52,646 bases of DNA from Lysobacter sp. cf310 (GTDB lineage: Bacteria > Pseudomonadota > Gammaproteobacteria > Xanthomonadales > Xanthomonadaceae), in NCBI RefSeq assembly GCF_900114355.1, contig NZ_FOSS01000003.1:663495-716140 (forward strand), given 5' to 3'. Each line of letters opens with the position of its first letter. Position 1 is the stretch's first letter. A program made the translations under genes and the position numbers. The notes below the pieces were generated by a model. It was given only the letters and a program-made list of their open reading frames with translations. It was not told the origin of the DNA and searched no databases. This document shows positions 19,285-27,798 of the stretch, piece by piece.

Positions 19285-19952
19285 GCGACAGCGCGCATCC
19301 ATCCAAGCAGGCGACGGCGACGGACGACGCGCCCCCGCAACGCGCGCAGCCGGCAGCGCGCATCAGCTACGCGCAGTACCGATTCCTGGTGCTGTCCGAT
19401 CTGTACCGGATCACCGGCCACGCCAAGCCGAGCGCGCTGCTGCGCTACGTCTTCCACGGCGAGTCGTATCGATACAATTTCTGGATGCGCACCTGCGCGT
19501 ACGCGAAGGGCCATCCCTGGCTCAGGTACACGCTGTATCCGTTCGCGCGCCTGGTGCTCGGGCACCTGGTCTACAAGCTGGGAATTTCCATCCCCTCCGG
19601 CACCGCCATCGGCAGCGGCTTCTACATCGGCCACTTCGGCGGCATCGTCGTGAGCCAGAAGGCCACGATCGGCCGCAACTGCAATATCTCCCAGGGCGTG
19701 ACCATCGGACGCGCGAACCGCGGCCGCAATCGCGGCTATCCGGTCCTGGGCGACAACATCTACATCGGTCCCGGCGCGGTGATCGCCGGCAGCGTGCGCA
19801 TCGGCAACAACGTGGCGATCGGCGCCAACTGCGTGGTCACGATGGATATCCCCGACGACTCGGTCGTGGTCGGCGTACCGGGCCGGATCATTTCCCGGGA
19901 AGGCTCGGCCGGCTACGTCAATCGGACCGATTACGACGGCAAGCTCGGCTAA
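19281..19952 (+). CDS. Serine acetyltransferase-like hexapeptide acyltransferase
   Basis: Left-handed beta-helix acyltransferase of 223 residues, the last gene of the EPS run. Imperfect [LIV]-G-x4 hexapeptides run from about residue 110 (GTAIGSGFYIGHFGGIVVS, ATIGRNCNISQGVTIG, NIYIGPGAVIAGSVRIG) to VVGVPGRIIS. The HFGGIVVS and QGVTIGRANRG stretches match the CysE/EPS acetyltransferase branch, with the catalytic-type His in GHFGG. The N-terminal about 100 residues are helical and basic. The open frame extends far upstream through the ligase gene, but ATG 19281 overlapping the ligase stop is the likely start. Probably O- or N-acylates an EPS sugar, perhaps with the acyl group activated by the preceding ligase. 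Confidence 0.88.
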   Translation: MSDSAHPSKQATATDDAPPQRAQPAARISYAQYRFLVLSDLYRITGHAKPSALLRYVFHGESYRYNFWMRTCAYAKGHPWLRYTLYPFARLVLGHLVYKLGISIPSGTAIGSGFYIGHFGGIVVSQKATIGRNCNISQGVTIGRANRGRNRGYPVLGDNIYIGPGAVIAGSVRIGNNVAIGANCVVTMDIPDDSVVVGVPGRIISREGSAGYVNRTDYDGKLG

Positions 19953-20516
19953 GCGCCGACTCTTTATTCGCCGTCTGAGCTCATCCTCGCCGGTGCCGGC
20001 CGCGCCGGCATCGCGTTGCCGCATGCGAGCCTTCTGACCAGTTCGCGTGCGTCCGGACTTCGAGCACGAACGTTCGGCGAGACGCATATTCAGCCAGCTG
20101 TCTCACGGCCAAATGCGACGCAACCGCTTTCAACGCAGTCAGATTAGTCGTCGCCTGGTGAAGGCGCACCGGCCGCTTGGCACGCTCTATTCCGGGTCTA
20201 TCGGGACCCGCATTTCGGCAACCCCGCCATCGGGCACTTAAGCCCGTGGCAGCCGCACCTGACCGTGGGCGGCGGCATCGCCGGCCTCAAACACCCTGTT
20301 CAGCATTTATGTCCCCGAACCCCAGCTGAATATGACCAGCTGCGTCAGGTTCTGCGTCACAAAAGACGCTCTTGGTCGACTTGTGACGCGTGAAGATCGT
20401 GTGAACTGTGACGAACAGCACAAAACACCCCTTCCCCCATCCCTAGCATCCGCCCCCGGCCACAAAGGAGGTGCCACCACATCGCCATCCCGAACCCTAC
20501 GGAGTAGCAAGTCTAA
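19953..20516. other. Intergenic region before the secreted beta-helix gene
   Basis: About 560 bases. The left two-thirds is less GC-rich than its surroundings and shows no gene, RNA or repeat that I recognise. The right third carries the TCACA/TGTGA cluster listed separately, an AAAGGAGG stretch at about 20463-20470, and the region just before the ATG at 20517. The AAAGGAGG is about 45 bases from that ATG, too far to be its ribosome site. Gene composition changes here from a packed run to a separately controlled gene. Confidence 0.4.
20341..20412. promoter_or_regulatory. Cluster of TCACA/TGTGA half-sites
   Basis: A 9-bp perfect inverted repeat, GCGTCACAA at 20354-20362 and TTGTGACGC at 20381-20389, separated by 18 bases. 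Further TGTGA pentamers lie at 20400-20404 and 20407-20411, and TGCGTCA occurs twice (20341, 20353). TGTGA is the half-site of CRP/Clp-type regulators, but the arms face outward rather than forming the classical TGTGA-N6-TCACA. The cluster lies about 105-175 bases before the beta-helix start. The same octamer occurs upstream of the M4-like gene at 42.4-42.5 kb. Confidence 0.5.
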
Positions 20517-22733
20517 ATGTCCCTATCGACCCTTCGCAGCCGCAAGCTGCCCAGAGCCCTACTTTCTTCGCTCCTGCTTCCGTCCCTTGGCCTCGCCGCT
20601 TTCGGCACCGCCCAAGCCGCAACCTTCTACGTCCGCACCGATGGTGGCGATGCCGCCCAGTGCACCGGCCGCGCCGACGCGGCTTATCCCGGCAGCGGAA
20701 CCGCCCAGGCCTGCGCCTGGAAGAACCCCAACATCGCCATGCCCTCCTCCGGTAGCGCGCGCATCGCAGGTGGCGACACCCTGCTGATCGGCGCCGGCAC
20801 CTTCCAGATCGGCAGCGGCGGCTACATGCAGAAGATCCCGAGCGGCCCGAACGCGACCACGCGCACGCGCATCCTCGGCAAGCCCGGCACCAAGCTGGTC
20901 GGCGTCGCCGGCACCCATCGCGTGCTCAACCTCGACGGCAGCTCCAACGTCGAAGTCGGCAACCTCGAAATCACCGACAACAGCGACTGCGTCTACAACC
21001 ACTCCAACGCCGCGGCCGCCTGCACCAGCGCGATGGCCTGGGCCCGCGTGGGCGTGTACGCCACCGCTTCCAACAACGTGTGGATGCACGACGTGAACGT
21101 GCACGGCATGGCGGCGCGCGGCTTCAACGCCGGCGGCCTGTCCAACTGGACGCTCGAACGCGTCAAGATGAACAAGAACGGCAGCGCCGGCTGGGACGGC
21201 AACGTCGGCACCGGTTCGAATTCGGGCCAGATGATCCTGCGCGACATCGAGATCGGCTGGAACGGCTGCGGCGAGCGCGTCGCGACCGGCGAACCCTGGG
21301 CCTGCTGGGCGCAGACCACCGGCGGTTACGGCGACGGTTTCGGCACCGTCGACACCGGCGGCCAGTGGCTGATCGAAGACGCCTTCATCCATCACAACAC
21401 CTCCGACGGCCTCGACCTGCGTTACATGGACGGCGCCGACGCGACCACCGTGACCCTGCGCCGCATCTACTCGGTCGCCAACGCCGGCAACCAGGTCAAG
21501 ATCAAGGGCAATTCGCTGATCGAGAACTCGGTGCTGGTGGGCAACTGCACCTACTTCCGCGGCAAGGACTTCATGGCCTCGGGCGACCTGTGCCGCGCGT
21601 ACGGCAGCACCCTGCTGCTGATCCTGACCGGCAACGACACCGCGACCGTGCGCCACAACACCATCGCCGGCGAAGGCGATGCGCAGATCGCCTACGGCGA
21701 AGGCGCGTCCAGCGACAAGGTCAACATCCAGAACAACCTGGTGATCGGCTTCCCGTACTACGCCAACACCGCCACCGCGACGCTGTTCAGCGGCGGCAGC
21801 GCCCCCGCCGCCAAATCCTTCTCGGGCAACATGGCCTGGAAGGTGCGCAGCTGCCAGACCGGAACCACCTGCACCCAGGACCCGAAGCTGACCAACATGA
21901 CCCTGGCGGCTTTCGACGCCGAACCGCTCGCCGGCAGTCCGGTGACCGACAAGGCTCCGATGGTCAACGGCATGTCCACCGACTTCCTGCTGCAGCCGCG
22001 TCCCTCGGGCGCCGCCAACGACGTGGGCGCCTACGAGGTCCAGGCCGGTGGCACTCCGCCGCCGCAGCCGCCGACTCCGACCTGCACCCGCGCGGCGCCG
22101 ACCGTGACCCTGAGCGGTCCGACCGCCGCCGTCGCCGCCGGCACGGAGAACAAGTACACGCTGAGCCTGAAGAACAACGACAGCAGCGCCTGCGCCAACA
22201 CGTCGTTCGCCATCGCCCGCACCGTTCCGAGCGGCTGGACCGGCGAGTTGTCCTCGACCGCGATCACGCTGGCTCCGGGCGCCAGCGGCGCGGCGACCCT
22301 GGGCGTGATGTCGAACGTCAGCGCCAGCGCCGGCAGCTACGGCATCGGCGCGGGCGTCAGCAGCAACGTCGGCGCCACCCACACCGGCAACGCCTCGATC
22401 ACCTACAGCGTGGCCGCGGCCGTCGTCGGCCTGACCGAAACCGTGAGCACGAGCAAGGCCAGCTACAAGGCCGGTGAAGTCGTGTCCATCACCGCCCGTG
22501 TCCTCAAGAACGGCGTGGCGGTCTCGGGTGCCAACGTCGCGTTCGATGCGCTGAAGCCCAACGGCGTCAACCACGTGCTCCTGAGCGCCACCACCGACGC
22601 CAGCGGCTATGCGCGCGTGTCCTTCACCTCCGGCACGGGGCCCAGCTCGATCGGCACCTACAAGCTGTCGGCGGTGGCCACCTCCGGCGGCCTGAGCAAG
22701 ACGGCGACCACGACCTTCGCGGTCGCCAAGTAA
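20517..22733 (+). CDS. Secreted beta-helix protein with two C-terminal Ig-like domains
   Basis: Secreted protein of 738 residues. A Sec signal peptide ends at FGTAQA, cleaved near residue 34. The beta-helix domain (about 35-505) is closely related to the lipoprotein at 16317; both share long identical runs such as SDGLDLRYMDGADAT and NAGNQVK. A Pro-rich linker (GGTPPPQPPTPTC, about 510-523) leads to an NEW3-like domain (about 525-625) and a second Ig-like domain (about 635-738, with VSTSKASYKAGEVVSITARV and TTDASGYARVSF). Beta-helix folds in EPS loci are often lyases, epimerases or depolymerases; no catalytic residues are identifiable here. The C-terminal domains suggest polymer or surface binding. 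It is transcribed alone, with its own upstream motif cluster and a strong terminator. Confidence 0.9.
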   Translation: MSLSTLRSRKLPRALLSSLLLPSLGLAAFGTAQAATFYVRTDGGDAAQCTGRADAAYPGSGTAQACAWKNPNIAMPSSGSARIAGGDTLLIGAGTFQIGSGGYMQKIPSGPNATTRTRILGKPGTKLVGVAGTHRVLNLDGSSNVEVGNLEITDNSDCVYNHSNAAAACTSAMAWARVGVYATASNNVWMHDVNVHGMAARGFNAGGLSNWTLERVKMNKNGSAGWDGNVGTGSNSGQMILRDIEIGWNGCGERVATGEPWACWAQTTGGYGDGFGTVDTGGQWLIEDAFIHHNTSDGLDLRYMDGADATTVTLRRIYSVANAGNQVKIKGNSLIENSVLVGNCTYFRGKDFMASGDLCRAYGSTLLLILTGNDTATVRHNTIAGEGDAQIAYGEGASSDKVNIQNNLVIGFPYYANTATATLFSGGSAPAAKSFSGNMAWKVRSCQTGTTCTQDPKLTNMTLAAFDAEPLAGSPVTDKAPMVNGMSTDFLLQPRPSGAANDVGAYEVQAGGTPPPQPPTPTCTRAAPTVTLSGPTAAVAAGTENKYTLSLKNNDSSACANTSFAIARTVPSGWTGELSSTAITLAPGASGAATLGVMSNVSASAGSYGIGAGVSSNVGATHTGNASITYSVAAAVVGLTETVSTSKASYKAGEVVSITARVLKNGVAVSGANVAFDALKPNGVNHVLLSATTDASGYARVSFTSGTGPSSIGTYKLSAVATSGGLSKTATTTFAVAK

Positions 22734-22753
22734 GCCTACGCAGCGTCGTAAGC

Positions 22754-22787
22754 GAGAGCCCCGGACATCCTCCGGGGCTCTCTTTTT
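22754..22787 (+). terminator. Rho-independent terminator
   Basis: Perfect 12-bp stem (22754-22765 with 22771-22782), 5-base loop CATCC, then TTTTT. It starts 21 bases after the beta-helix stop codon. It terminates that gene; on the opposite strand there is no U-tract, so it is not a good terminator for the minus-strand run. Confidence 0.93.
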
Positions 22788-22840
22788 GCGAGACGGCAAG
22801 AACGTCGCGGGGACGCTCGCAGCCCAAGCGGGTGCGGACC

Positions 22841-23602
22841 TCAACGATACGCGGGCGCCTCGCGATGATCGCGCCAGCGGTAGTAGGCCAAGCCCACCCA
22901 CTCGTGCAGGGCCAGCTCGGTGTTGGCGAGCGCGCTGGTTCGCGGCACCAGCGCCCACGGCAGGCGCGATGGCAGCCGGCGCGCGTCGGTGCCCAGCGGA
23001 CACACCTCGAAGCCGGCACCGGCGAATGCCGCGCGCGCGCGCGGCATGTGGATCAGCGAGGTCACCAGCACGATGCGCGCCGGTAGCGGCGGCGACATCC
23101 GCGCGGCGTGGCGCGCATTGCTCCAGGTGTCGTCGGATTGGGCTTCCACGCGCAGGGCCGCCGCCGATACGCCCTGCATACGCGCGTACGCCGCCATCAG
23201 TTCGGCCACAGCCACCCCTCCACGCCCGCCGCCCACCAGCACCAGTTGCCGTCCTTCGCGCGCGCGCCACCAGGCCACCGCGCGGTCCACGCGTCGCCGG
23301 GACGCCAGGTTGAGTACCGCGAAATCGGTATCGCTGCGCGGGCGCCCGTCGCTGCCGCCGCCGAGCACGACGGCGATCGCCGGCGGCGCGTCGCGGCAGG
23401 CTATCGGCTCGGCGAGCGCCCGCTGCAGCGGTATTCCGAGCAGATTGGCCGCCAGCGGCGTCATTGCCGCGAGCGCGACGACGGCCAACGAAACGCTCGC
23501 CAGCAAGGGCCAACGCCGACGCTGGCGACGCGACCAGGCCCAGGGCAGCGCGGCCCCCGCCAGCAACAGCCATGCGAGCGGGGATAGCAACCAGGCCGCC
23601 AC
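22841..23602 (-). CDS. YdcF/SanA-like DUF218 membrane protein
   Basis: Member of the DUF218 (YdcF/ElyC/SanA) family, 253 residues. Two hydrophobic segments at the N-terminus (about 1-22 and 32-52) are followed by a periplasmic DUF218 domain. AIAVVLGGGSDGRP is the conserved nucleotide-fold start. RVDRAVAWWRAREGRQLVLVGG, the acidic AQSDDTWSNARHAA and IVLVTSLIHMPRARAAFAGAGFEV are the usual family blocks. ElyC and SanA affect envelope integrity and undecaprenyl-phosphate use in E. coli, so a role in lipid-carrier turnover for EPS is plausible but inferred. The GTG start is one base after the flippase stop, so this is the last gene of the minus-strand run. Confidence 0.87.
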   Translation of the reverse strand: MAAWLLSPLAWLLLAGAALPWAWSRRQRRRWPLLASVSLAVVALAAMTPLAANLLGIPLQRALAEPIACRDAPPAIAVVLGGGSDGRPRSDTDFAVLNLASRRRVDRAVAWWRAREGRQLVLVGGGRGGVAVAELMAAYARMQGVSAAALRVEAQSDDTWSNARHAARMSPPLPARIVLVTSLIHMPRARAAFAGAGFEVCPLGTDARRLPSRLPWALVPRTSALANTELALHEWVGLAYYRWRDHREAPAYR

Positions 23603-23603
23603 G

Positions 23604-25130
23604 TCAACGCGACCGCGACCGCGACATCAAGGCCATCGTCATCCCACGCAGCTTCCGATCCAGGGCCAGGACCGGCAAGGCATACAGCAGCACGAACAGC
23701 AGGGCGGCGACGGACAGTCGCGCCCAAATGGCATGCAGCCCGAACAGGTCGGTGCCGCGCGCCACCGCCACCAGCACGGTCAGGCAGCCGAGCGACAGCG
23801 CGACCGCATGCAGGTCCGGCAGGCGCGCCAATCCCTTCGGGCAGATCGCGAACTGGGCGAAGGCCAGCGCGCCGTAGGCGATCGCGGTGGACCACACGGC
23901 CCCCATGTAGCCCAGGCGCGGAATCAGGATCAGGTTCATGACCACGTTCAACGCCGCCGCGCCCAGGGTGATGATCAGCACCTGCACGGTCTTCTTCTTC
24001 AGCTGCAGACCGTAGTTCGAGATGGCGAGCACGGCGTACAGCGACACGGTGATGCCGATCACGATGAACACGATGCCCGACGCGGCCTTGTCGCGACCGC
24101 TCAGCGCCACCAGCAGGTCCTGCCCCGATACCAGCAGAACCGCGATGATCGCCACCACCGCGTAGGTCATCGGCAGCAGCACCTTTTCCTTGAGCGCGCG
24201 CACGGCCTCGCTGCCGCCGGTTTCGTAGGCGCGCATGACCACCGGCGTGAACGCCTCGGACAGGGTCGCGTCTATGAACACGTTCAACTGCATCGCCAGC
24301 GAATAGCCGATGGCGTAGATGCCGACCGCGGCGAAATCGCCGGTGATCTGCTTGAGCAGCACGCGGTCGACGTTGGCCAGGATGCTGAACGCCAGCTCGT
24401 GCGCCATCAGCGGCAAGCCGTAGACCAGGCCGCTGCGCACGGCCTGCCAGTCGAGCGCGTCGCGCGCCACGCTGACGTTGCGGTACATCCAATGCGCGAG
24501 CCAGGCCAGCACCAGCACGGTGGCGACGATCTTGCCGCCGTAGACCGCCAGCGCGCTTCTTTGCACCAGGATCACCGCGCCCAGCACCAGCACCAGTTCG
24601 AGCATGCGCCCGATCACGCGTATGGCCATGACGATGTCCGAACGCTCGCTGGCGCGTATCACCATCTGCACGATGTTGACCGCCGCCAGCATCGGCATCA
24701 TCAGCACGGCGCACCAGACCAGCGGCGAGAACGCGCCCTGCCCCAGCCAGGACCAGAGCGCGATCGCGCACAGCCCCAATAACCATAGCGTTGCGGACAG
24801 GATCAGCGGCAGCAGCACCATGTTGGTGCCGAACTCCTGCATCCGCCGCGCGTTCCCGTCGTAGGGATAAAAGCGCACGATCGCGTGCGGCGTGCCGAGC
24901 TTGATGATCGCCACGCCCAGTAGCATCAGGGTGTCGTAGTACCTGAGGATGCCGAACTGGGTGTTGTCGAGAAACCGGGTCAGGATCGGGAACGAGATGA
25001 AGCCCGCCAGCATCACCAGGCCGTTCGAGATCGAATAGCGCAGGTAATGCGTGACGATGCCCGGCCGTTCCCGCGGCGGGACACGCAGGCCGTCGTCCGC
25101 GCCCGTCGCGCTCTCCGTCGAACTATTCAT
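23604..25130 (-). CDS. Wzx-like polysaccharide flippase (MATE/MOP superfamily)
   Basis: Polytopic inner-membrane protein of 508 residues with about 12-14 hydrophobic segments. Its start YSISNGLVMLAGFISFPILTRFL is the typical opening helix of the polysaccharide-synthesis branch of the MOP exporters. GIYAIGYSLAMQLNVFIDATLSEAF and GAAALNVVMNLILIPRLGYMGAVWST are the equally characteristic second-half helices. It would flip the undecaprenyl-linked EPS unit to the periplasm for the Wzy-like polymerase. It is the only flippase candidate in the window, which ties the minus-strand run functionally to the plus-strand glycosyltransferases. It could instead, or also, carry a lipid-linked product of the NRPS-PKS. 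The Arg-rich tail is cytoplasmic. Confidence 0.92.
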   Translation of the reverse strand: MNSSTESATGADDGLRVPPRERPGIVTHYLRYSISNGLVMLAGFISFPILTRFLDNTQFGILRYYDTLMLLGVAIIKLGTPHAIVRFYPYDGNARRMQEFGTNMVLLPLILSATLWLLGLCAIALWSWLGQGAFSPLVWCAVLMMPMLAAVNIVQMVIRASERSDIVMAIRVIGRMLELVLVLGAVILVQRSALAVYGGKIVATVLVLAWLAHWMYRNVSVARDALDWQAVRSGLVYGLPLMAHELAFSILANVDRVLLKQITGDFAAVGIYAIGYSLAMQLNVFIDATLSEAFTPVVMRAYETGGSEAVRALKEKVLLPMTYAVVAIIAVLLVSGQDLLVALSGRDKAASGIVFIVIGITVSLYAVLAISNYGLQLKKKTVQVLIITLGAAALNVVMNLILIPRLGYMGAVWSTAIAYGALAFAQFAICPKGLARLPDLHAVALSLGCLTVLVAVARGTDLFGLHAIWARLSVAALLFVLLYALPVLALDRKLRGMTMALMSRSRSR

Positions 25131-25168
25131 CGCGCGCGACCGCGATCGTCATGGACGCTCATTTCGCA

Positions 25169-26953
25169 TCACCTCGGAGGAGAGCCCGGATGGGCCGGGC
25201 CGCAGGCCGGAGGCGCAGCGGGCGAAGCCGCCGGATCCGCCGGCCCTGGGGCCGGCGCGCGAGCACGCGTGGCCGTCGCGGCCCGCTCATCGAGCACGCC
25301 CACGTAGGCGGTCCTGTTGGGCGGGCGTCCGAGCACATCCAGGACTTCGACGCTGCCCGCCACGTTGTAGGTATGGCAGCCATCGACGCTGCGCGTCAGA
25401 TAGGGCGCCAGCCGCGAAAGTTGCCGCTCGCGATAGGTCGTGGGCCCCAGCTCCAGCACTTCGTTGAACACGACGGCATTGCCGTAGCCGGGCCCGCAGT
25501 CCTGGGCCGGCCGGATCAGGCTGCCGTTACGCTGGAACAGCCGCCCGGCCATGCGGGCGCGGCGCACATCGCAGACGATGGGCGAGGCCGGGTGCGGCGT
25601 GTACGGGCCCTCCAGGCGGTCGGCGACGAACAGGAACAACTCGTCGCAGGTGTTGTTCTGGTTCTCGGCGACGTTGGCGAACAGATACCAGTGGCCCTGA
25701 TGATGGTGCAGGCTCGGATCCACGCAGACGCGCCCGATCACGAGGTCGCGCACCCGCTCCCATCGCAAGGGGAAGTCGCTGGCCCGGTACAGACTGACGC
25801 GGCGGTCGTAGCCGGACTCGACCGTCATGTACCACTGTCCCTCCCAGGCGAACACTTGCGGGAAGGACAGATGGCCGGGCTCGTCCAGCGCGACGCCGAG
25901 CGAGCGCGCGCCTCCCGCACTCAGTTCCACGCAGGCGATGGTCGCCTTCTTCAGCCGCGGCTCCAGCATTTCCTCCACGAACAGCAGCCTGCGTTCCTGC
26001 GCCATCACCACGAAGGGATCGCCCCACCAGCCCTTCGGCGCTTTCAACAAGGCATGCGATCCGATCGCCGGCGAGCGCGGATCCAGCGGCGCTCCGCCAA
26101 GGCGCAGCACCAGCGTCCAGCCGACGCGGGCGTTTCTGAACCAACCGGTCATCCAGCGCGGAGAAGCGCGCAGAATCGACGCGAAGGCATGCAGCCCGGC
26201 GGCCGGCACCAGCGGCGCCTGCGGCTGCAACTCCAGGCTCGCCATCGCAGGCGCGTCCGCGCCGAGATCTCCCTGCGCCAGCCGACGCAAGGCGCGCAAC
26301 AGCAAGGCCGGCAGCTTGCGGAATGCATCCTCGCGCTGCTTGAGAAACGACGTCGCCCGGGTCCGGCCCCAACTGGCCGCCAGCTCGACGGGCGCCTGGT
26401 CCGGTGCGCGCAGGACCAGGGCCATCGGCGTCGCCGTTTCGCGGCGCAGCATCGGACCGAGCAAGGGCAAGCCGGCATGGCGATCGTCGAGCAGGCTGGC
26501 GTCGACCCGCCAGCATGCGCATTCCGTCCGGGCCGCCAGCGCCGACGCCCAGGACTCCGCGCCCAGCACGATCAGCAGATCCGGGCGCGCGCCGGCGATG
26601 CGCTCGACCAGGGAGGCCTCGTCTCCCGGACCGGCCGGCGCGAGAACGGCATCGCCGTACGGACCCGACGGCATCGGCATCGCGGTCAGGCTGCGGGTGG
26701 GGCCTAGCAAGGCGCGCTCGAACGCGATCAGCGCGCGTACGCTCGCGGGAACGCCAGCGACCTTCGGCACGCTCGCCTCGGCCGCGCTCAGCGTGGTCAG
26801 TTCGATCCAGTCGTATCCGGCCACCAGGCCATGGAACGCACGCACCCATCCGGGGACCTGCGGCGGTCCCACCAGCGTTACGCGCAAGGGCCGTGTGGCG
26901 CCGACCGGCGGAGCGTACAGCGGGGTTCGTTCGCGCGCGCCGACGGCTTTCAT
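25169..26953 (-). CDS. Formyltransferase-like plus GINT1-like beta-propeller protein
   Basis: 594 residues in two parts. The N-terminal about 25-260 resembles formyltransferase-fold proteins (PLRVTLVGPPQVPGW, RPDLLIVLGAESWASAL, CWRVDASLLDD), without the usual HxSLLP motif in clear form. The second part, about 310-545, matches the five-bladed propeller fused to plant glucosamine inositolphosphorylceramide transferases: GWWGDPFVV, HLSFPQVFAWEGQWYMTVES, RVCVDPSLHHHQGHWYLFAN and GRLFQRNGSLIRPAQDCGPGYG. The C-terminus is an Ala/Pro tail. The open frame continues upstream, but the ATG at 26953 forms an ATGA overlap with hydrolase 1. In bacteria such fusions appear beside glycan genes. A sugar-modifying role (N-formylation or glycan binding) is inferred. 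Confidence 0.8.
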   Translation of the reverse strand: MKAVGARERTPLYAPPVGATRPLRVTLVGPPQVPGWVRAFHGLVAGYDWIELTTLSAAEASVPKVAGVPASVRALIAFERALLGPTRSLTAMPMPSGPYGDAVLAPAGPGDEASLVERIAGARPDLLIVLGAESWASALAARTECACWRVDASLLDDRHAGLPLLGPMLRRETATPMALVLRAPDQAPVELAASWGRTRATSFLKQREDAFRKLPALLLRALRRLAQGDLGADAPAMASLELQPQAPLVPAAGLHAFASILRASPRWMTGWFRNARVGWTLVLRLGGAPLDPRSPAIGSHALLKAPKGWWGDPFVVMAQERRLLFVEEMLEPRLKKATIACVELSAGGARSLGVALDEPGHLSFPQVFAWEGQWYMTVESGYDRRVSLYRASDFPLRWERVRDLVIGRVCVDPSLHHHQGHWYLFANVAENQNNTCDELFLFVADRLEGPYTPHPASPIVCDVRRARMAGRLFQRNGSLIRPAQDCGPGYGNAVVFNEVLELGPTTYRERQLSRLAPYLTRSVDGCHTYNVAGSVEVLDVLGRPPNRTAYVGVLDERAATATRARAPAPGPADPAASPAAPPACGPAHPGSPPR

Positions 26954-27798
26954 CCGGCTGGGCTCCGCGGCAAGCGGCTCATCCAGCCTGCGATCGCCTC
27001 GATCAGGCGCTCGCGCTGATCCCGTCCGAAGTAGGTATGGTCGCAATCGGGCCAGTAGTGCAGGTTCACGCGCGGATCGCGGGCCGCCGCGCCGAACGCC
27101 CATTCGAACTGGCGCGGATGCAGGAACCGATCGGCGTAGCCGCCGCTGAAGATGCACAGCAGGCGGACGTCGCGCGCCAGCATCGCCGCGAACTGTTCGC
27201 GTGCTTGCGCATGACTGGGCCAGCTGCGGAAGTCGGTCGAATCCAGACCGGCGTTCCCGCGCATGCGCCCTCGCAGCTTGCGGGCGAAATGCCGCCATTC
27301 CCTGGGCAGGCGGCGCAGGAGTTCGAGCGCGCGCGCGTAGTAGTACCAGGGGCCGGTGTAGCACAGGCCATCCAGCAGCAACACCGCCGAGACCCGCGTA
27401 TCGACGTTGGCGACATCCCAGCCGGTGTCGGCGGCGCTGCAGATTCCGCCCACCGCGAACACGCGGCAGCCGTGCAGCGCTTCGAGCTGATCCAAGGCGG
27501 CGATCGTCGCCTGGGTGGCGTCGCACTCCGGCAGGCGCGGCGCCTCTCCGACACCGGGGATGTCGTAACGGAAGGTCCGTATCCCCAGCGCCGCGAGACG
27601 TTGGGCCAGCAGCGCGTGCAAGCGGAACGGTCCGGATCGCGGCTGCAAGCCCGCGCTGGGCAACAGCAGCGTCGGCCCGGCGCCGGGCGCGCCGCTGAGT
27701 ACGCCATGCAATCGCCCATCGGGGCCGAAGCGCACGAACACGTCGTCGGCCGCGACGGCCGCGACGGGCTTGGCATCCAACACGGCATTCATGCCCAT
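26950..27798 (-). CDS. Alpha/beta hydrolase 1 (exosortase-associated hydrolase 1-like)
   Basis: Alpha/beta-hydrolase fold, 282 residues, cytoplasmic. The nucleophile elbow reads GGICSA, placing a cysteine (Cys120) where most hydrolases have serine. Candidate acids are Asp143 (LLLDGL) and Asp223 (GGYADRF), and the catalytic His is His254 in CDHTYF. It resembles the hydrolase 1 that accompanies hydrolase 2 in exosortase EPS loci. Here the pair directly follows the NRPS-PKS gene, which has no release domain, so thioester release or cyclisation is an attractive role, by inference. The start is ATG 27798 (GAGGAA about 4 bases before), with an alternative at 27792 that overlaps the upstream stop. 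The downstream gene overlaps by 4 bases. Confidence 0.8.
   Translation of the reverse strand: MGMNAVLDAKPVAAVAADDVFVRFGPDGRLHGVLSGAPGAGPTLLLPSAGLQPRSGPFRLHALLAQRLAALGIRTFRYDIPGVGEAPRLPECDATQATIAALDQLEALHGCRVFAVGGICSAADTGWDVANVDTRVSAVLLLDGLCYTGPWYYYARALELLRRLPREWRHFARKLRGRMRGNAGLDSTDFRSWPSHAQAREQFAAMLARDVRLLCIFSGGYADRFLHPRQFEWAFGAAARDPRVNLHYWPDCDHTYFGRDQRERLIEAIAGWMSRLPRSPAG

Noticed and set aside
20559-23573. 1004-codon minus-strand frame across the beta-helix and YdcF genes
   Set aside because: It spans a strong terminator and two real genes, and its composition is low-complexity Gly/Ala/Val. An antisense artefact.
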